Counted from the first letter of the stretch, positions 8,357-15,348 are shown. The stretch: DNA of 19,018 bases from Muribaculaceae bacterium (GCA_009775365.1 VSPM01000052.1:1-19018); one strand, 5' to 3'. Notes: generated by a model from the letters alone, not told the origin. Numbers and translations are program-made.

Positions 8357-8394
8357 GAAAAAATGACCGGCGACCTCTCACGAAGCCACCGGTC
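8357..8394 (-). terminator. Intrinsic terminator of rnpB
   Basis: On the minus strand, 8394-8365 folds into a hairpin of about 13 pairs (including G-U pairs) whose outer GACCGG/CCGGTC is perfect and whose loop is GTGA, a GNRA tetraloop. It is followed at once by ATTTTTTC. It starts 8 nt after the predicted 3' end of RNase P RNA and probably stops most transcription before the YihY gene. Confidence 0.85.
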
Positions 8395-8401
8395 TCCGAA
8401 A

Positions 8402-8757
8402 GCAGAAGTGATATAAGCCGGGTTATGTGCCGTAAAAGTAACGGTGTCTGTCATTTATCTACTCCGCGCGGTTGCCCGCGGGCTCAAGCAGCCTACCCCC
8501 CGGCAATGGACGAGCAGCCCTTGACTGCCGGTGTATTTGGCCTTGCAACGCATGGGATGTGCGGCCTCCCGTGTCGCCACGGGAGCCGGTGGGCTCTTAC
8601 CCCGCCTTTTCACCCTTGCCATCCTTCGGATGGCGGTTGTTTTCTGTCACTTATCCTCGACGTCGCCGCCGACTTCCCGTTAGGAAGCATGTCGCTCTGT
8701 GTTGCCCGGACTTTCCTCTTGGAGGCTATTCCCCCAAGCGACAGACCACACTTCTGC
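8402..8757 (-). ncRNA. rnpB: RNase P RNA (catalytic subunit of ribonuclease P)
   Basis: Ribozyme that removes 5' leaders from pre-tRNAs. On the minus strand all hallmark segments occur in order. They are GAGGAAAGTCCGGGC (8718-8704), GTAAGAGCCCACCG, GCAAGGCCAAATA, GGGTAGGCTGCTTGAGCC, TAGATAAATGAC, and ACATAACCCGGCTTAT (near 8427-8412), which closes the conserved core. The 5' GCAGAAGTG (8757-8749) is exactly complementary to the 3' CACTTCTGC (8410-8402) and forms P1, which sets both ends and gives about 356 nt, normal for type A. P3 is visible as CTTGGGGG-AATAG-CCTCCAAG (8738-8718). The ends are predicted from pairing, so a few nt of uncertainty remain. Its 5' end lies inside the kinase coding region. 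Confidence 0.96.
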
Positions 8758-9412
8758 CGAATTTCTTTATAGCGTAGGAGAGAATCAGCTCTGCCACCTC
8801 GTCGCCACTAAGAGAGGAAGAGTCGATGGTTATGTCGTAGTTGTCGGCTCTGCCCCAGTTCTGCGCGCAGGTGTAATAATTGTAATAGCTTTCGCGGTCG
8901 CGGTCCATCTTTCTGGCCATCTCTATGGCCTCCTGTTCAGAAGCGGAGTCGCCACGCGCCACTATGTCTTTTGCTCTTTTCTCCAGAGGGGAATGAAGGA
9001 ACACGCTCAGAAGGCCGGGGTGATGGCGAAGGATATAGTCGGCGGTGCGACCCACGATTACGCATGGCTTGTCGTTGCATATCTCTCGAATCACCTTGCT
9101 TTGCTGTCCGTACAGTCTTTCTCCGCTCATGGAGATGTCATGGAAATTGTCGGCTATTCCGTAGACTCCCTGAAGCAGGGTGCGAAAAGCCGACGGCTTG
9201 CGTTCATCATGGGCGGCAAACACCTCTTTTGCATAGCCCATGCTTTCAGCTGCCTGCGACAAGAGCTCCTTGTCGAAATAGTCGCAGTTGAGTTTCTCGG
9301 CAAGGATTTTGCCGATTCTTCTCCCGCCGCTTCCAAACTGCCGTCCGATCACTATTACGAGCGGAAATCGCTTGGTGCCGGCGGTTTTTGTTTTATCGTC
9401 AGTTGTCTGCAT
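8726..9412 (-). CDS. Cytidylate-kinase-like family protein
   Basis: P-loop nucleotide kinase-like protein (228 aa) of the cytidylate-kinase-like family (PF13189-type), distinct from the housekeeping Cmk. The N-terminal GRQFGSGGRRIGKILAEKL (23-41) is the phosphate-binding loop and following helix. CDYFDKELL (43-51) is the usual substrate-side segment. VIVGRTADYIL (118-128) and FLHSPLEKRAKDI (138-150) are typical NMP-kinase strands and lid region. RKMDRDRESYYNYYT (167-181) carries the family Arg/Tyr motif. Substrate is unknown. The last residues (about 219-228, GRSVVCRLGE) are encoded by the 5' end of rnpB and look like an added tail; the TAG stop lies in the P3 loop of the RNA. The start at 9412 is preceded by a plausible promoter. 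Confidence 0.88.
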   Translation of the reverse strand: MQTTDDKTKTAGTKRFPLVIVIGRQFGSGGRRIGKILAEKLNCDYFDKELLSQAAESMGYAKEVFAAHDERKPSAFRTLLQGVYGIADNFHDISMSGERLYGQQSKVIREICNDKPCVIVGRTADYILRHHPGLLSVFLHSPLEKRAKDIVARGDSASEQEAIEMARKMDRDRESYYNYYTCAQNWGRADNYDITIDSSSLSGDEVAELILSYAIKKFGRSVVCRLGE

Positions 9413-9475
9413 ATTTGATAAACGCGCGAGGCGGATATTCGGTTTTCAGGCGAATTTGCCCCGGTTTTAGAGCCG

Positions 9476-9506
9476 CAAAATTAATAAATCGGATTCAGAT
9501 AGAAAA
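9476..9506 (-). promoter_or_regulatory. Promoter of the cytidylate-kinase-like gene
   Basis: The minus strand reads TTTT (9506-9503), a 19-nt spacer, then TAATTTTG (9483-9476). The second box matches TAnnTTTG exactly and the first misses one base of TTTG. Predicted leader is about 57 nt. It lies back to back with the promoter of the 9574 gene, with 14 bp between the two upstream boxes. Confidence 0.6.
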
Positions 9507-9520
9507 ATTCTATGCTTTAT

Positions 9521-9552
9521 TTTAGCCGTTTGACGAAAAATTTATACTTTTG
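9521..9552 (+). promoter_or_regulatory. Promoter of the small unknown gene at 9574
   Basis: TTTA (9521-9524), a 20-nt spacer, and TACTTTTG (9545-9552), an exact TAnnTTTG match. The box ends 21 nt before the ATG at 9574, so the leader should be short. It also rules out the TTG at 9550 as the start codon, since that lies inside the box. Confidence 0.65.
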
Positions 9553-9573
9553 TGTTTAGAAAATATAAGCATC

Positions 9574-9948
9574 ATGAATCAGATACTGAAAAATCTGGAG
9601 AACGATTTCGACGGAATGTCGACATATGAATATATCGTCAACAATGTTGACACCTGCTCGGAGTGCATGTCGGATCTGGTGGAAAATCTGAAAAGAGTAG
9701 ACAGCACAGGGCAGTTTCTGGCAAGCAGCGCACGCTTCCTGAACGCCGTTGACGCGGAGAAGTTTGCTCCGTGGCTCCCTTCTCTGATCGAGGGGGCTAT
9801 ATCAAAAGACAGGGAGAGGCGCTACATAGGCTCTCTGCTTGAGGCGATATGGGGGGCGGATTATATGGAGAGAGCTCAGGAGCTTCAGCTCTCCGACGAT
9901 AATTTCCGCAGGATTTATAAGAGAATTTATCCCACTTCTATAGTATAA
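9574..9948 (+). CDS. Small conserved-looking protein of unknown function
   Basis: I do not recognise this 124-aa protein. It begins MNQILKNLENDF and appears all-helical, acidic and soluble, with no signal peptide or membrane segment. It has two cysteines in TCSEC (28-32), a possible but unproven redox or metal pair. The second half contains several aromatic and Arg-rich stretches (EAIWGADYMERAQE, DNFRRIYKRIYP). The ATG at 9574 is chosen over the upstream in-frame TTG at 9550, which sits in the promoter. It is 43 nt upstream of the secreted prolyl isomerase on the same strand, so the two may form one transcript. No function is proposed. Confidence 0.7.
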   Translation: MNQILKNLENDFDGMSTYEYIVNNVDTCSECMSDLVENLKRVDSTGQFLASSARFLNAVDAEKFAPWLPSLIEGAISKDRERRYIGSLLEAIWGADYMERAQELQLSDDNFRRIYKRIYPTSIV

Positions 9949-9991
9949 GGTATAAATACAAGGCCGCATCAGAAGGCCAATATGGAAGAGT

Positions 9992-10837
9992 ATGAAAAGA
10001 ATATTAACCGCGCTGGTCATGCTGACAGCCGGCATGGCCGGGGCATTTTCGCAAACCGATATGGCAGACTATAAAGCAGCTGACACAAAAGATGCCCTCG
10101 TGGAATTAAAGACCACCATGGGCGATGTGGTGGTGGAGCTCTACAACGACACTCCGCTTCACCGCGACAATTTCCTTAAGCTTGTTGGCGAGGGGTTTTA
10201 CGATGGGGTGTTGTTCCACAGGGTGATCGATGGATTTATGGTTCAGACAGGCGATCCCAATTCCAGAAACGCAAGCCCGGGGGCTCAGCTTGGGGAAGGC
10301 GATCCCGGCTACACGGTAGAGGCTGAAATCAAATATCCGCGCCATTTCCATAAATACGGCGCGCTCGCCGCAGCCCGCACAGGCGATGCCTACAATCCCG
10401 AAAGGCGTTCGTCAGGCTCTCAGTTCTACATTGTGACAGGCAGGGAGGTTAGTGAGCGTCAGCTTGAGAACGTGGATATGAAGCGCAGGAACGAGCAGAT
10501 GCAGAACTATTTCCAGAAACTGGCCATGGAGCATCGAGACAGCATACAGGCTATGCAGAGAGCCGGCGACCATGAAGGTCTTGAGGCTTTGCGCCAGAAG
10601 CTCATAGAGGAAACAGAGGCAAAAGTGATCCCGGAAGTGATGTCGCCCGAAATGAAAGCCGAATATGTGGCAAAAGGGGGCACACCTCATCTCGATGGCC
10701 AGTACACCGTGTTTGGCGAGGTAGTGAAGGGGATGGATGTGGTTGAAAAAATCCAGAAAGCGGAGACCGATTCTTCCGATCGCCCGAAAGAGGATATTCG
10801 CATCATCTCGGCCAGTGTGTTGAAACCCCACGAATGA
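9992..10837 (+). CDS. Secreted cyclophilin-type peptidyl-prolyl cis-trans isomerase with a large insert
   Basis: Catalyses cis-trans isomerisation of peptidyl-proline bonds, probably in the periplasm. Residues 1-20 form a signal peptide (MKRILTALVMLTAGMAGAFS). The cyclophilin core starts near residue 35. Active-site motifs are visible: FHRVIDGFMVQTGDP (75-89) with Arg77 and Gln85, SGSQFYI (141-147), and TPHLDGQYTVFGEVV (231-245). Between the last two motifs lies a charged helical insert of about 78 residues (151-228) rich in Glu, Arg, Gln and Met. Standard cyclophilins have only a few residues there, which explains the 281-aa length. Insertions at this point are seen in some Bacteroidetes homologues. 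It may be co-transcribed with the gene at 9574. Confidence 0.93.
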   Translation: MKRILTALVMLTAGMAGAFSQTDMADYKAADTKDALVELKTTMGDVVVELYNDTPLHRDNFLKLVGEGFYDGVLFHRVIDGFMVQTGDPNSRNASPGAQLGEGDPGYTVEAEIKYPRHFHKYGALAAARTGDAYNPERRSSGSQFYIVTGREVSERQLENVDMKRRNEQMQNYFQKLAMEHRDSIQAMQRAGDHEGLEALRQKLIEETEAKVIPEVMSPEMKAEYVAKGGTPHLDGQYTVFGEVVKGMDVVEKIQKAETDSSDRPKEDIRIISASVLKPHE

Positions 10838-10886
10838 GCCTTATTGGCGGCTATATAAACTTAAACTAAATTAAACGACGTAAAAA

Positions 10887-10917
10887 TTTGCAATTTGAAA
10901 TATAATTGCTAATTTTG
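10887..10917 (+). promoter_or_regulatory. Strong promoter of the DUF349 gene
   Basis: TTTG (10887-10890), a 19-nt spacer, and TAATTTTG (10910-10917) match the Bacteroidetes consensus completely. Transcription should begin near 10924, about 90 nt before the ATG at 11014. The leader contains a possible hairpin between GCCGGAAG (about 10950) and CTTCGGC (about 10980). Confidence 0.8.
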
Positions 10918-11013
10918 GCGCAGAAATATGCATTAATGACGGCCCAAGCCGGAAGCGCACGTTCCAGTAAGGTGTTGCCTTCGGCCTTTGGCTTAAAAAT
11001 CTACCTATCAGCA

Positions 11014-12990
11014 ATGAACGAGCTTGATACGCTGTCGGCCTCTGCGGACAGCCTTAACTGCAACGAAACTTCGGCTGCCGCCGAAGTCGTGACAACCGAT
11101 GCGTCTTCTATCACTGAAAATGCAGAATGTGATAAAACATGTGAAACTGCGTATGCTCCCGCTTCCGACACAGCCTGCGAGGCTGAATGTGCCGAGGCCG
11201 GCTCCCCCTTGCTTGACCTTGCCGAGGCTGCCGATGCCATAGAGGCTGTGGTCGAGAAAGACGAGCAGGCTAAAAGATATCACGCCATGTCGAAAGCCGA
11301 GATGGTCGAGGCTCTCAGGGAGATAGTGGCATCGGGCAATATGGAGGCTCACAAGGAGGTTTCTGCTATCAAACAGGCTTATTACACTCTCCACAACCGT
11401 GAGATGCAGGCTGAACTCGAAGCATTTGTAGAAGCCGGGAACGCCCCCGAGGCTTTCTCTGCCACTCCCGATCCCGACGAGGTTGAAATGAAGAGCCTCC
11501 TTGCAGAATTCCGTGAGAAGAGAAACGCCTTCCTTGAAGAAAAGGAGGAGGAGCGCCGCCGCAATCTTGAAGAGAAAAACAGAATTCTCGGCGAGCTCAA
11601 GGCTCTTGCCGAAGACATCGACAATATAAATCTTCATTTCCCGAAGTTCCAGCAGCTTCAGCAGGATTTCAAGAATGTGGGCGAGGTGCCTCCCGGCACA
11701 GACAACGATATCTGGAAATCATATCAGCTGGCAGTTGAGCAATTCTACGACCGTCTGAAAATGAACAAGGAGCTTCGCGATCTTGATTTCAAGAAAAATC
11801 TTGAAATCAAGTCTGCCCTTGTGGAGAAGGCTCAGGAACTCGCCGAGCTTTCTGACCCGGTCGATGCCTTCAAGCGTCTCCAGGCTCTCCATGAGCAGTG
11901 GCGCGAGATAGGCCCCGTGGCAAGAGAGATCAGAGAAGAGATTTGGGCCAAGTTTAAAGATGCCTCTACTGTGGTCAACAAGCGTCATCAGGATTTCTTC
12001 CAGACAAGAAAGGCAGAGGAGCAGGCTAATGAGGCTGCAAAGATCGCGCTTTGTGAAAAGGCCGAGGCTGTAGATGTAAGCGGACTGAAAACATTCAATG
12101 ACTGGGAGAATGTATCAAAAGAGGTTATTGCCCTTCAGCAGGAATGGAAAGGTCTTGGATATGCCTCTAAGAAGGTAAACAACGCCCTCTTCTCTCGTTT
12201 CCGCAAGGCATGTGACGATTTCTTTAATGCCAAGGCAGAATATTTTAAGCGCACAAAGGAGGAATTCAAAGACAATTATGCCAAGAAAGTGGCTCTCTGC
12301 GAAAAGGCTGAGGCTCTCGTGGAGCGGTTCCAGGAGAAGGGTGCCATAGATGAGATCCAGGCTTTGCAGAAAGAATGGCGCACAATCGGGTTCGTTCGTC
12401 GCAGACTTGGCGAGGATTTGTGGAAACGCTTCTGTGCTGCCGTGGATGCTTTCTACGATGCGCGTAAAAAGCTCAATAGCGGCCGCAGAGACGAGGAGAA
12501 CGAAAACCTCAAGGCTAAGAGAGCGGTGATCGAGCAGTTGAAGGAGATCTCTGACGATGCAGAACGTAAAGAGGTGATTGGCAGAATCCGTGAGCTTCAG
12601 AACGAATGGCAGAACATAGGCCATGTGCCGTTTAAGGTAAAAGATGAGGTCAACGGAGAATACCGTGCTCAGCTCGACCGCATTTACGGGGCATTCGACA
12701 TGCGTGAGAACCGCCAGCGCATGCGTCGCTTTGAAGGTGAGGTGAAAAAGATGGAGGGTGATTCAGGACGTCTCGGACGTGAGCGCGACCGCCTTGTGAG
12801 AGCTTTGGAAAACCGCAGGGCAGAGCTCAAGACCATCGAGAACAACCTCGGTTTCTTCAATGTGAAATCGTCAGCCGGAAATTCAATGCTCAAAGAGTTT
12901 GAACGCAACATTCAGAAAATAAAAGACGACATCGCCCAGATTCAGGAGAAAATCTCGCTGCTCGACAAGCAGGAGAAACCTGCTGAATAA
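11014..12990 (+). CDS. DUF349-repeat coiled-coil protein
   Basis: Large acidic, helical cytoplasmic protein (658 aa from the ATG at 11014, MNELDTL). Five copies of the DUF349 core motif are seen: QQDFKNVGEVP (216), HEQWREIGPVA (293), QQEWKGLGYAS (375), QKEWRTIGFVR (452) and QNEWQNIGHVP (529). They are spaced 77, 82, 77 and 77 residues apart, each followed by an (I/L)W..F / FY segment. Residues 1-90 are a low-complexity Ala/Glu/Ser linker with two C-x3-C pairs. Residues about 570-650 form a long coiled coil. The in-frame ATG-like start at 10906 is rejected because it lies upstream of the predicted transcription start. Related DUF349 proteins are common in Bacteroidetes, but their role is not established, so I assign none. 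A clear terminator follows. Confidence 0.88.
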   Translation: MNELDTLSASADSLNCNETSAAAEVVTTDASSITENAECDKTCETAYAPASDTACEAECAEAGSPLLDLAEAADAIEAVVEKDEQAKRYHAMSKAEMVEALREIVASGNMEAHKEVSAIKQAYYTLHNREMQAELEAFVEAGNAPEAFSATPDPDEVEMKSLLAEFREKRNAFLEEKEEERRRNLEEKNRILGELKALAEDIDNINLHFPKFQQLQQDFKNVGEVPPGTDNDIWKSYQLAVEQFYDRLKMNKELRDLDFKKNLEIKSALVEKAQELAELSDPVDAFKRLQALHEQWREIGPVAREIREEIWAKFKDASTVVNKRHQDFFQTRKAEEQANEAAKIALCEKAEAVDVSGLKTFNDWENVSKEVIALQQEWKGLGYASKKVNNALFSRFRKACDDFFNAKAEYFKRTKEEFKDNYAKKVALCEKAEALVERFQEKGAIDEIQALQKEWRTIGFVRRRLGEDLWKRFCAAVDAFYDARKKLNSGRRDEENENLKAKRAVIEQLKEISDDAERKEVIGRIRELQNEWQNIGHVPFKVKDEVNGEYRAQLDRIYGAFDMRENRQRMRRFEGEVKKMEGDSGRLGRERDRLVRALENRRAELKTIENNLGFFNVKSSAGNSMLKEFERNIQKIKDDIAQIQEKISLLDKQEKPAE

Positions 12991-13016
12991 GGCAATGGCT
13001 GAAAATATGGAATAGT

Positions 13017-13064
13017 AATTGGGGCAGCATCATCAATTCGGATGTTGTCCCAATTCGATTTTTG
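13017..13064 (+). terminator. Terminator after the DUF349 gene
   Basis: AATTGGGGCAGCATC (13017-13031) pairs over all 15 positions with GATGTTGTCCCAATT (13041-13055), including two G-U pairs, with a 9-nt loop. CGATTTTTG follows. It lies 27 nt after the stop codon and isolates the next gene. Confidence 0.88.
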
Positions 13065-13149
13065 TAGCCACTATGGTGAATGGTGGTTTCTTTTTTTGAA
13101 AAATCATTAAAATATATCACCCTGCCCGTGTCTCAAGCGTTTATTTGAT

Positions 13150-13707
13150 ATGAAACAGAATAAAGACACTATAATTGCTCGCTTGTGTGTGGGCGTGGCA
13201 GCAATTGCGGGATGTGGTTTCATGCCCGCATACGTTGCGGCAGAGGGATATTCCCATGAATGGGAGGAGAATGCGCGCATGGCTCAGACGGGCGATGCCG
13301 ACGCTCAGTATTCACTTGCCTGCATGTATCTTGCGGGCGATGAGGTTGACTTAAATCCGGAGGAGGCTGCATATTGGCTGCGAAAGTCGGCATCTAACGG
13401 CAATGCCGAGGCAATGCTGGCTTTGGGAAAGCTTTTTCAAGAGGGGAGGGGAGTGCTCGCCGACAATAGGATTGCAGCCGAGAACTATTGGCGTGCCGCG
13501 GAACATGGAAACGCGGAGGGAGCCTACCGTTATGCAGAGATGCTGCGCGACGGCAAAGGAGTGCCCGCCAACAAGGCAAAGGCTTATTATTGGTTTAAGA
13601 AGGCTGCAGATGCGGGCTATTCCGAAGCCTCGTCGCAAGCAGACCTTCTGAAAAAATACGCTTCGCATCCTGCAAAGAAAAGCCATAAGAAGTCACGACA
13701 AAGATAA
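13150..13707 (+). CDS. Exported Sel1-repeat (TPR-like) protein
   Basis: Small 185-aa exported protein with three Sel1-type repeats at about residues 44-78, 80-115 and 116-152 (GDADAQYSLACMYLAG, GNAEAMLALGKLFQEGRGV, GNAEGAYRYAEMLRDGKGV). These form helical hairpins used for protein-protein contacts. The N-terminus is a signal sequence. It could be cut by signal peptidase I after VAA (29-31) or be a lipoprotein via IAGC (Cys22); the two cannot be separated by eye. The tail (about 170-185) is strongly basic, with two KKSHKKS-like Lys/His/Ser runs. The start ATG at 13150 gives a complete signal peptide. No good promoter box was found in the 85 nt after the upstream terminator. The stop lies inside a short tandem duplication. 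Confidence 0.85.
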   Translation: MKQNKDTIIARLCVGVAAIAGCGFMPAYVAAEGYSHEWEENARMAQTGDADAQYSLACMYLAGDEVDLNPEEAAYWLRKSASNGNAEAMLALGKLFQEGRGVLADNRIAAENYWRAAEHGNAEGAYRYAEMLRDGKGVPANKAKAYYWFKKAADAGYSEASSQADLLKKYASHPAKKSHKKSRQR

Positions 13708-13741
13708 CCGCCATAATAGAAGATAACCGCTATAATAATAG
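13701..13741 (+). repeat. Tandem direct repeat of about 19 bp at the end of the Sel1 gene
   Basis: AAGATAACCGCCATAATAG (13701-13719) is followed at once by AAGATAACCGCTATAATAATAG (13720-13741). The copies differ by one substitution and a 3-nt ATA expansion. The first contains the TAA stop of the Sel1 gene (13705-13707). It looks like a recent slippage duplication. Confidence 0.85.
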
Positions 13742-13757
13742 AATATATAACTAAACT

Positions 13758-15032
13758 ATGAATAATCAAAAAAATACATATCCGTCCTGCTCAACCGACT
13801 CTAATGCGGAGCGGGAGTTGATTCTGATAAACATATCAGGGGCTGACCGCACGGGGCTGACCGCCCAGTTAACCGAGATTCTCGCCTGTCATGGAGCCAC
13901 TGTGCTCGACATTGGCCAGGCCGACATTCACCATGCGCTCTCTTTGGGAATCCTTATCAAGACTGACAGCCGCAAGAGCGGCGATATCCTGAAGGAGCTC
14001 CTTTTCAAGACGAACGCAATGAATGTGCAGGTGTCGTTCAACATTGTCAGTGAGGAAGAGTATAACGAATGGGTTGGCAGCCAGGGCAAGAACCGCTATA
14101 TAATAACCATTCTGGGCAGAAAGATCACGGCTCGCCAGATAGCGGCCACTGCCAAGGTAATAAGCGAGCAGGGATTGAATATCGACACAATCACGCGTCT
14201 CACCGGGCGAATGCCGCTCGATGAAGAGGAGCAGCCGAGGACTAAGGCTTGCATCGAGTTTTCTGTGAGGGGCACTCCGAAAGACCATATGAAGATGCAG
14301 GGTGATTTCATGGAGCTTTCGCGTAAACTCAATTATGACATATCGTTGCAGGAAGACACTATGTATCGTCGCAGCCGTCGCCTAATATGTTTTGATATGG
14401 ACTCCACTCTTATTCGCACAGAGGTGATTGACGAGCTTGCAGACCGTGCCGGCGTAGGGGAGCTGGTAAGGGCCATTACAGAGTCTGCCATGCGAGGAGA
14501 GATTGATTTCCAAGAGAGTTTTAAGCGCAGGGTGGCACTGTTGAAAGGGCTTGATGTGAGTGTCATGAAGGATATCGCAGAGCATCTTCCAATCACGGAG
14601 GGTGTAGACAGGCTTATGGAGGTGCTGAAGCGCTCCGGCTATAAGACTGCGATTCTTTCGGGCGGTTTCACATATTTCGGCAATTATCTGAAGCAGAAAT
14701 ATAATTTTGATTATGTCTATGCCAATGAACTTGAAGTAGGTCCCGACGGGAAACTTACGGGTCGATATGTCGGAGATATCGTAGACGGCAGACGCAAGAA
14801 AGAGCTTCTGAGGCTGTTGGCGCAGGTGGAGAACATCAACATAGCGCAGACAATAGCTGTGGGTGACGGGGCTAACGACCTTCCGATGCTTTCAGAAGCC
14901 GGCCTGGGCATAGCGTTTCATGCAAAGCCGAAAGTAAAAGCTGAAGCAAGCCAGAGCATATCGACGATAGGCATAGACGGCGTGCTATATTTTCTCGGCT
15001 TTAAAGATTCCTATATCACCAATGCTGAATAA
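13758..15032 (+). CDS. serB: Phosphoserine phosphatase SerB with two N-terminal ACT domains
   Basis: Last step of serine synthesis: hydrolyses O-phospho-L-serine to L-serine in the cytoplasm. Residues about 20-100 and 112-195 are two ACT-type regulatory domains (ELILINISGADRTGLTAQLT; YIITILGRKITARQIA), likely to bind an amino acid such as serine. The HAD catalytic domain follows: DMDST (213-217) with nucleophile Asp213 and acid/base Asp215, the cap helices with Glu222 and Arg258-like residues, SGGF (301-304), the Lys347/Lys348 region, and GDGANDLPML (369-378) binding Mg2+. Everything needed for activity is present. The 424-aa length fits the ACT-ACT-SerB form of Bacteroidetes. It starts 50 nt after the Sel1 gene with no clear promoter between, so read-through from upstream is possible. 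Confidence 0.96.
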   Translation: MNNQKNTYPSCSTDSNAERELILINISGADRTGLTAQLTEILACHGATVLDIGQADIHHALSLGILIKTDSRKSGDILKELLFKTNAMNVQVSFNIVSEEEYNEWVGSQGKNRYIITILGRKITARQIAATAKVISEQGLNIDTITRLTGRMPLDEEEQPRTKACIEFSVRGTPKDHMKMQGDFMELSRKLNYDISLQEDTMYRRSRRLICFDMDSTLIRTEVIDELADRAGVGELVRAITESAMRGEIDFQESFKRRVALLKGLDVSVMKDIAEHLPITEGVDRLMEVLKRSGYKTAILSGGFTYFGNYLKQKYNFDYVYANELEVGPDGKLTGRYVGDIVDGRRKKELLRLLAQVENINIAQTIAVGDGANDLPMLSEAGLGIAFHAKPKVKAEASQSISTIGIDGVLYFLGFKDSYITNAE

Positions 15033-15084
15033 TCATCGGATTCCGAATAAGGCATAAGGAGCAATATAGCCGAATTAGCTAAGT

Positions 15085-15127
15085 AGCCGGGATAACCAGG
15101 ACAGTGTCATGCTTGGCAATCCCGGCT
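15085..15127 (+). terminator. Probable terminator or stable hairpin downstream of serB
   Basis: AGCCGGGAT (15085-15093) is the exact complement of ATCCCGGCT (15119-15127). An inner stem (CCAGG with CTTGG) is possible. It is followed by only a short T-run (TTTC), so termination on the plus strand is plausible but not textbook. It lies 52 nt after the serB stop. Confidence 0.5.
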
Positions 15128-15134
15128 TTCGAGC

Positions 15135-15162
15135 AAAAAAAAGGGCCGGCTCCACCGGCCCT
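15135..15162 (-). terminator. Strong minus-strand intrinsic terminator
   Basis: On the minus strand GGGCCGG (15161-15155) pairs perfectly with CCGGCCC (15149-15143) around a TGGAG loop, followed directly by eight T (15142-15135). On the plus strand there is no T-run after the stem, so the direction is clear. No minus-strand gene precedes it, which implies a non-coding transcript. Confidence 0.85.
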
Positions 15163-15262
15163 CTTGCCTCATGTTGATTCCCCGTAGGGAAATGAGGTGT
15201 CATGTTGACTTTCTGTAGGCGCATTCGCTTTCCGGTCTGACAAGATCAGTGCTTATTTCATT
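15135..15262 (-). ncRNA. Candidate small RNA antisense to the serB-patatin spacer
   Basis: Inferred transcript on the minus strand, about 128 nt. The 3' end is the terminator at 15135-15162. Just before it is a hairpin, CCTCAT-TTCCC (15197-15187), a TACG loop closed by C-G, then GGGAA-TCAAC-ATGAGG (15182-15167). It has eleven pairs, a 5-nt bulge and a very stable UNCG-type tetraloop. A near-consensus -7 box, TAAGTTCG (15275-15268), would place the 5' end near 15262; no good -33 box is seen. The motif TCAACATGA occurs twice, once in the bulged stem and once 31 nt upstream in the RNA. I could not match it to SRP RNA, 6S, tmRNA or a known riboswitch by eye. Confidence 0.45.
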
Positions 15263-15348
15263 TTGTCCGAACTTATTTAGAGGTATAGGCATTTATATTG
15301 TAGATTGTCGATGCCGATCGACTTAACATTTAATCTTCCACACACACT

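Larger units (their letters stand above)
15033..15348. other. 316-bp intergenic region with several strong RNA hairpins
   Basis: No convincing coding sequence. From left to right it holds a 9-bp perfect stem (15085-15127), a minus-strand terminator (15135-15162), a UACG-capped hairpin (15167-15197), a second copy of TCATGTTGA, and a possible minus-strand promoter near 15268-15275. TTTG at 15262-15265 followed by TATAGGCA could be a weak plus-strand promoter for the patatin gene. Confidence 0.7.

Noticed and set aside
8425..8777. Two plus-strand ORFs of 101-115 codons
   Set aside because: They lie across the RNase P RNA gene on the opposite strand and have no protein-like features.
8699..9418. 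Plus-strand ORF of 239 codons
   Set aside because: Antisense shadow of the cytidylate-kinase-like gene, whose P-loop and other motifs are on the minus strand.
9550..9573. TTG start for the small unknown gene
   Set aside because: The codon lies inside the predicted -7 box; the ATG at 9574 is better placed.
10906..11013. Longer N-terminus of the DUF349 protein
   Set aside because: It would start upstream of the predicted transcription start, and its residues do not look like the rest of the protein.
15135..15262. The candidate small RNA as SRP RNA, because it contains GTCAGACCGGAAAG
   Set aside because: The conserved GGAAG...AGCAGCC half of SRP helix 8 is missing, and the flanks do not pair into a long rod.
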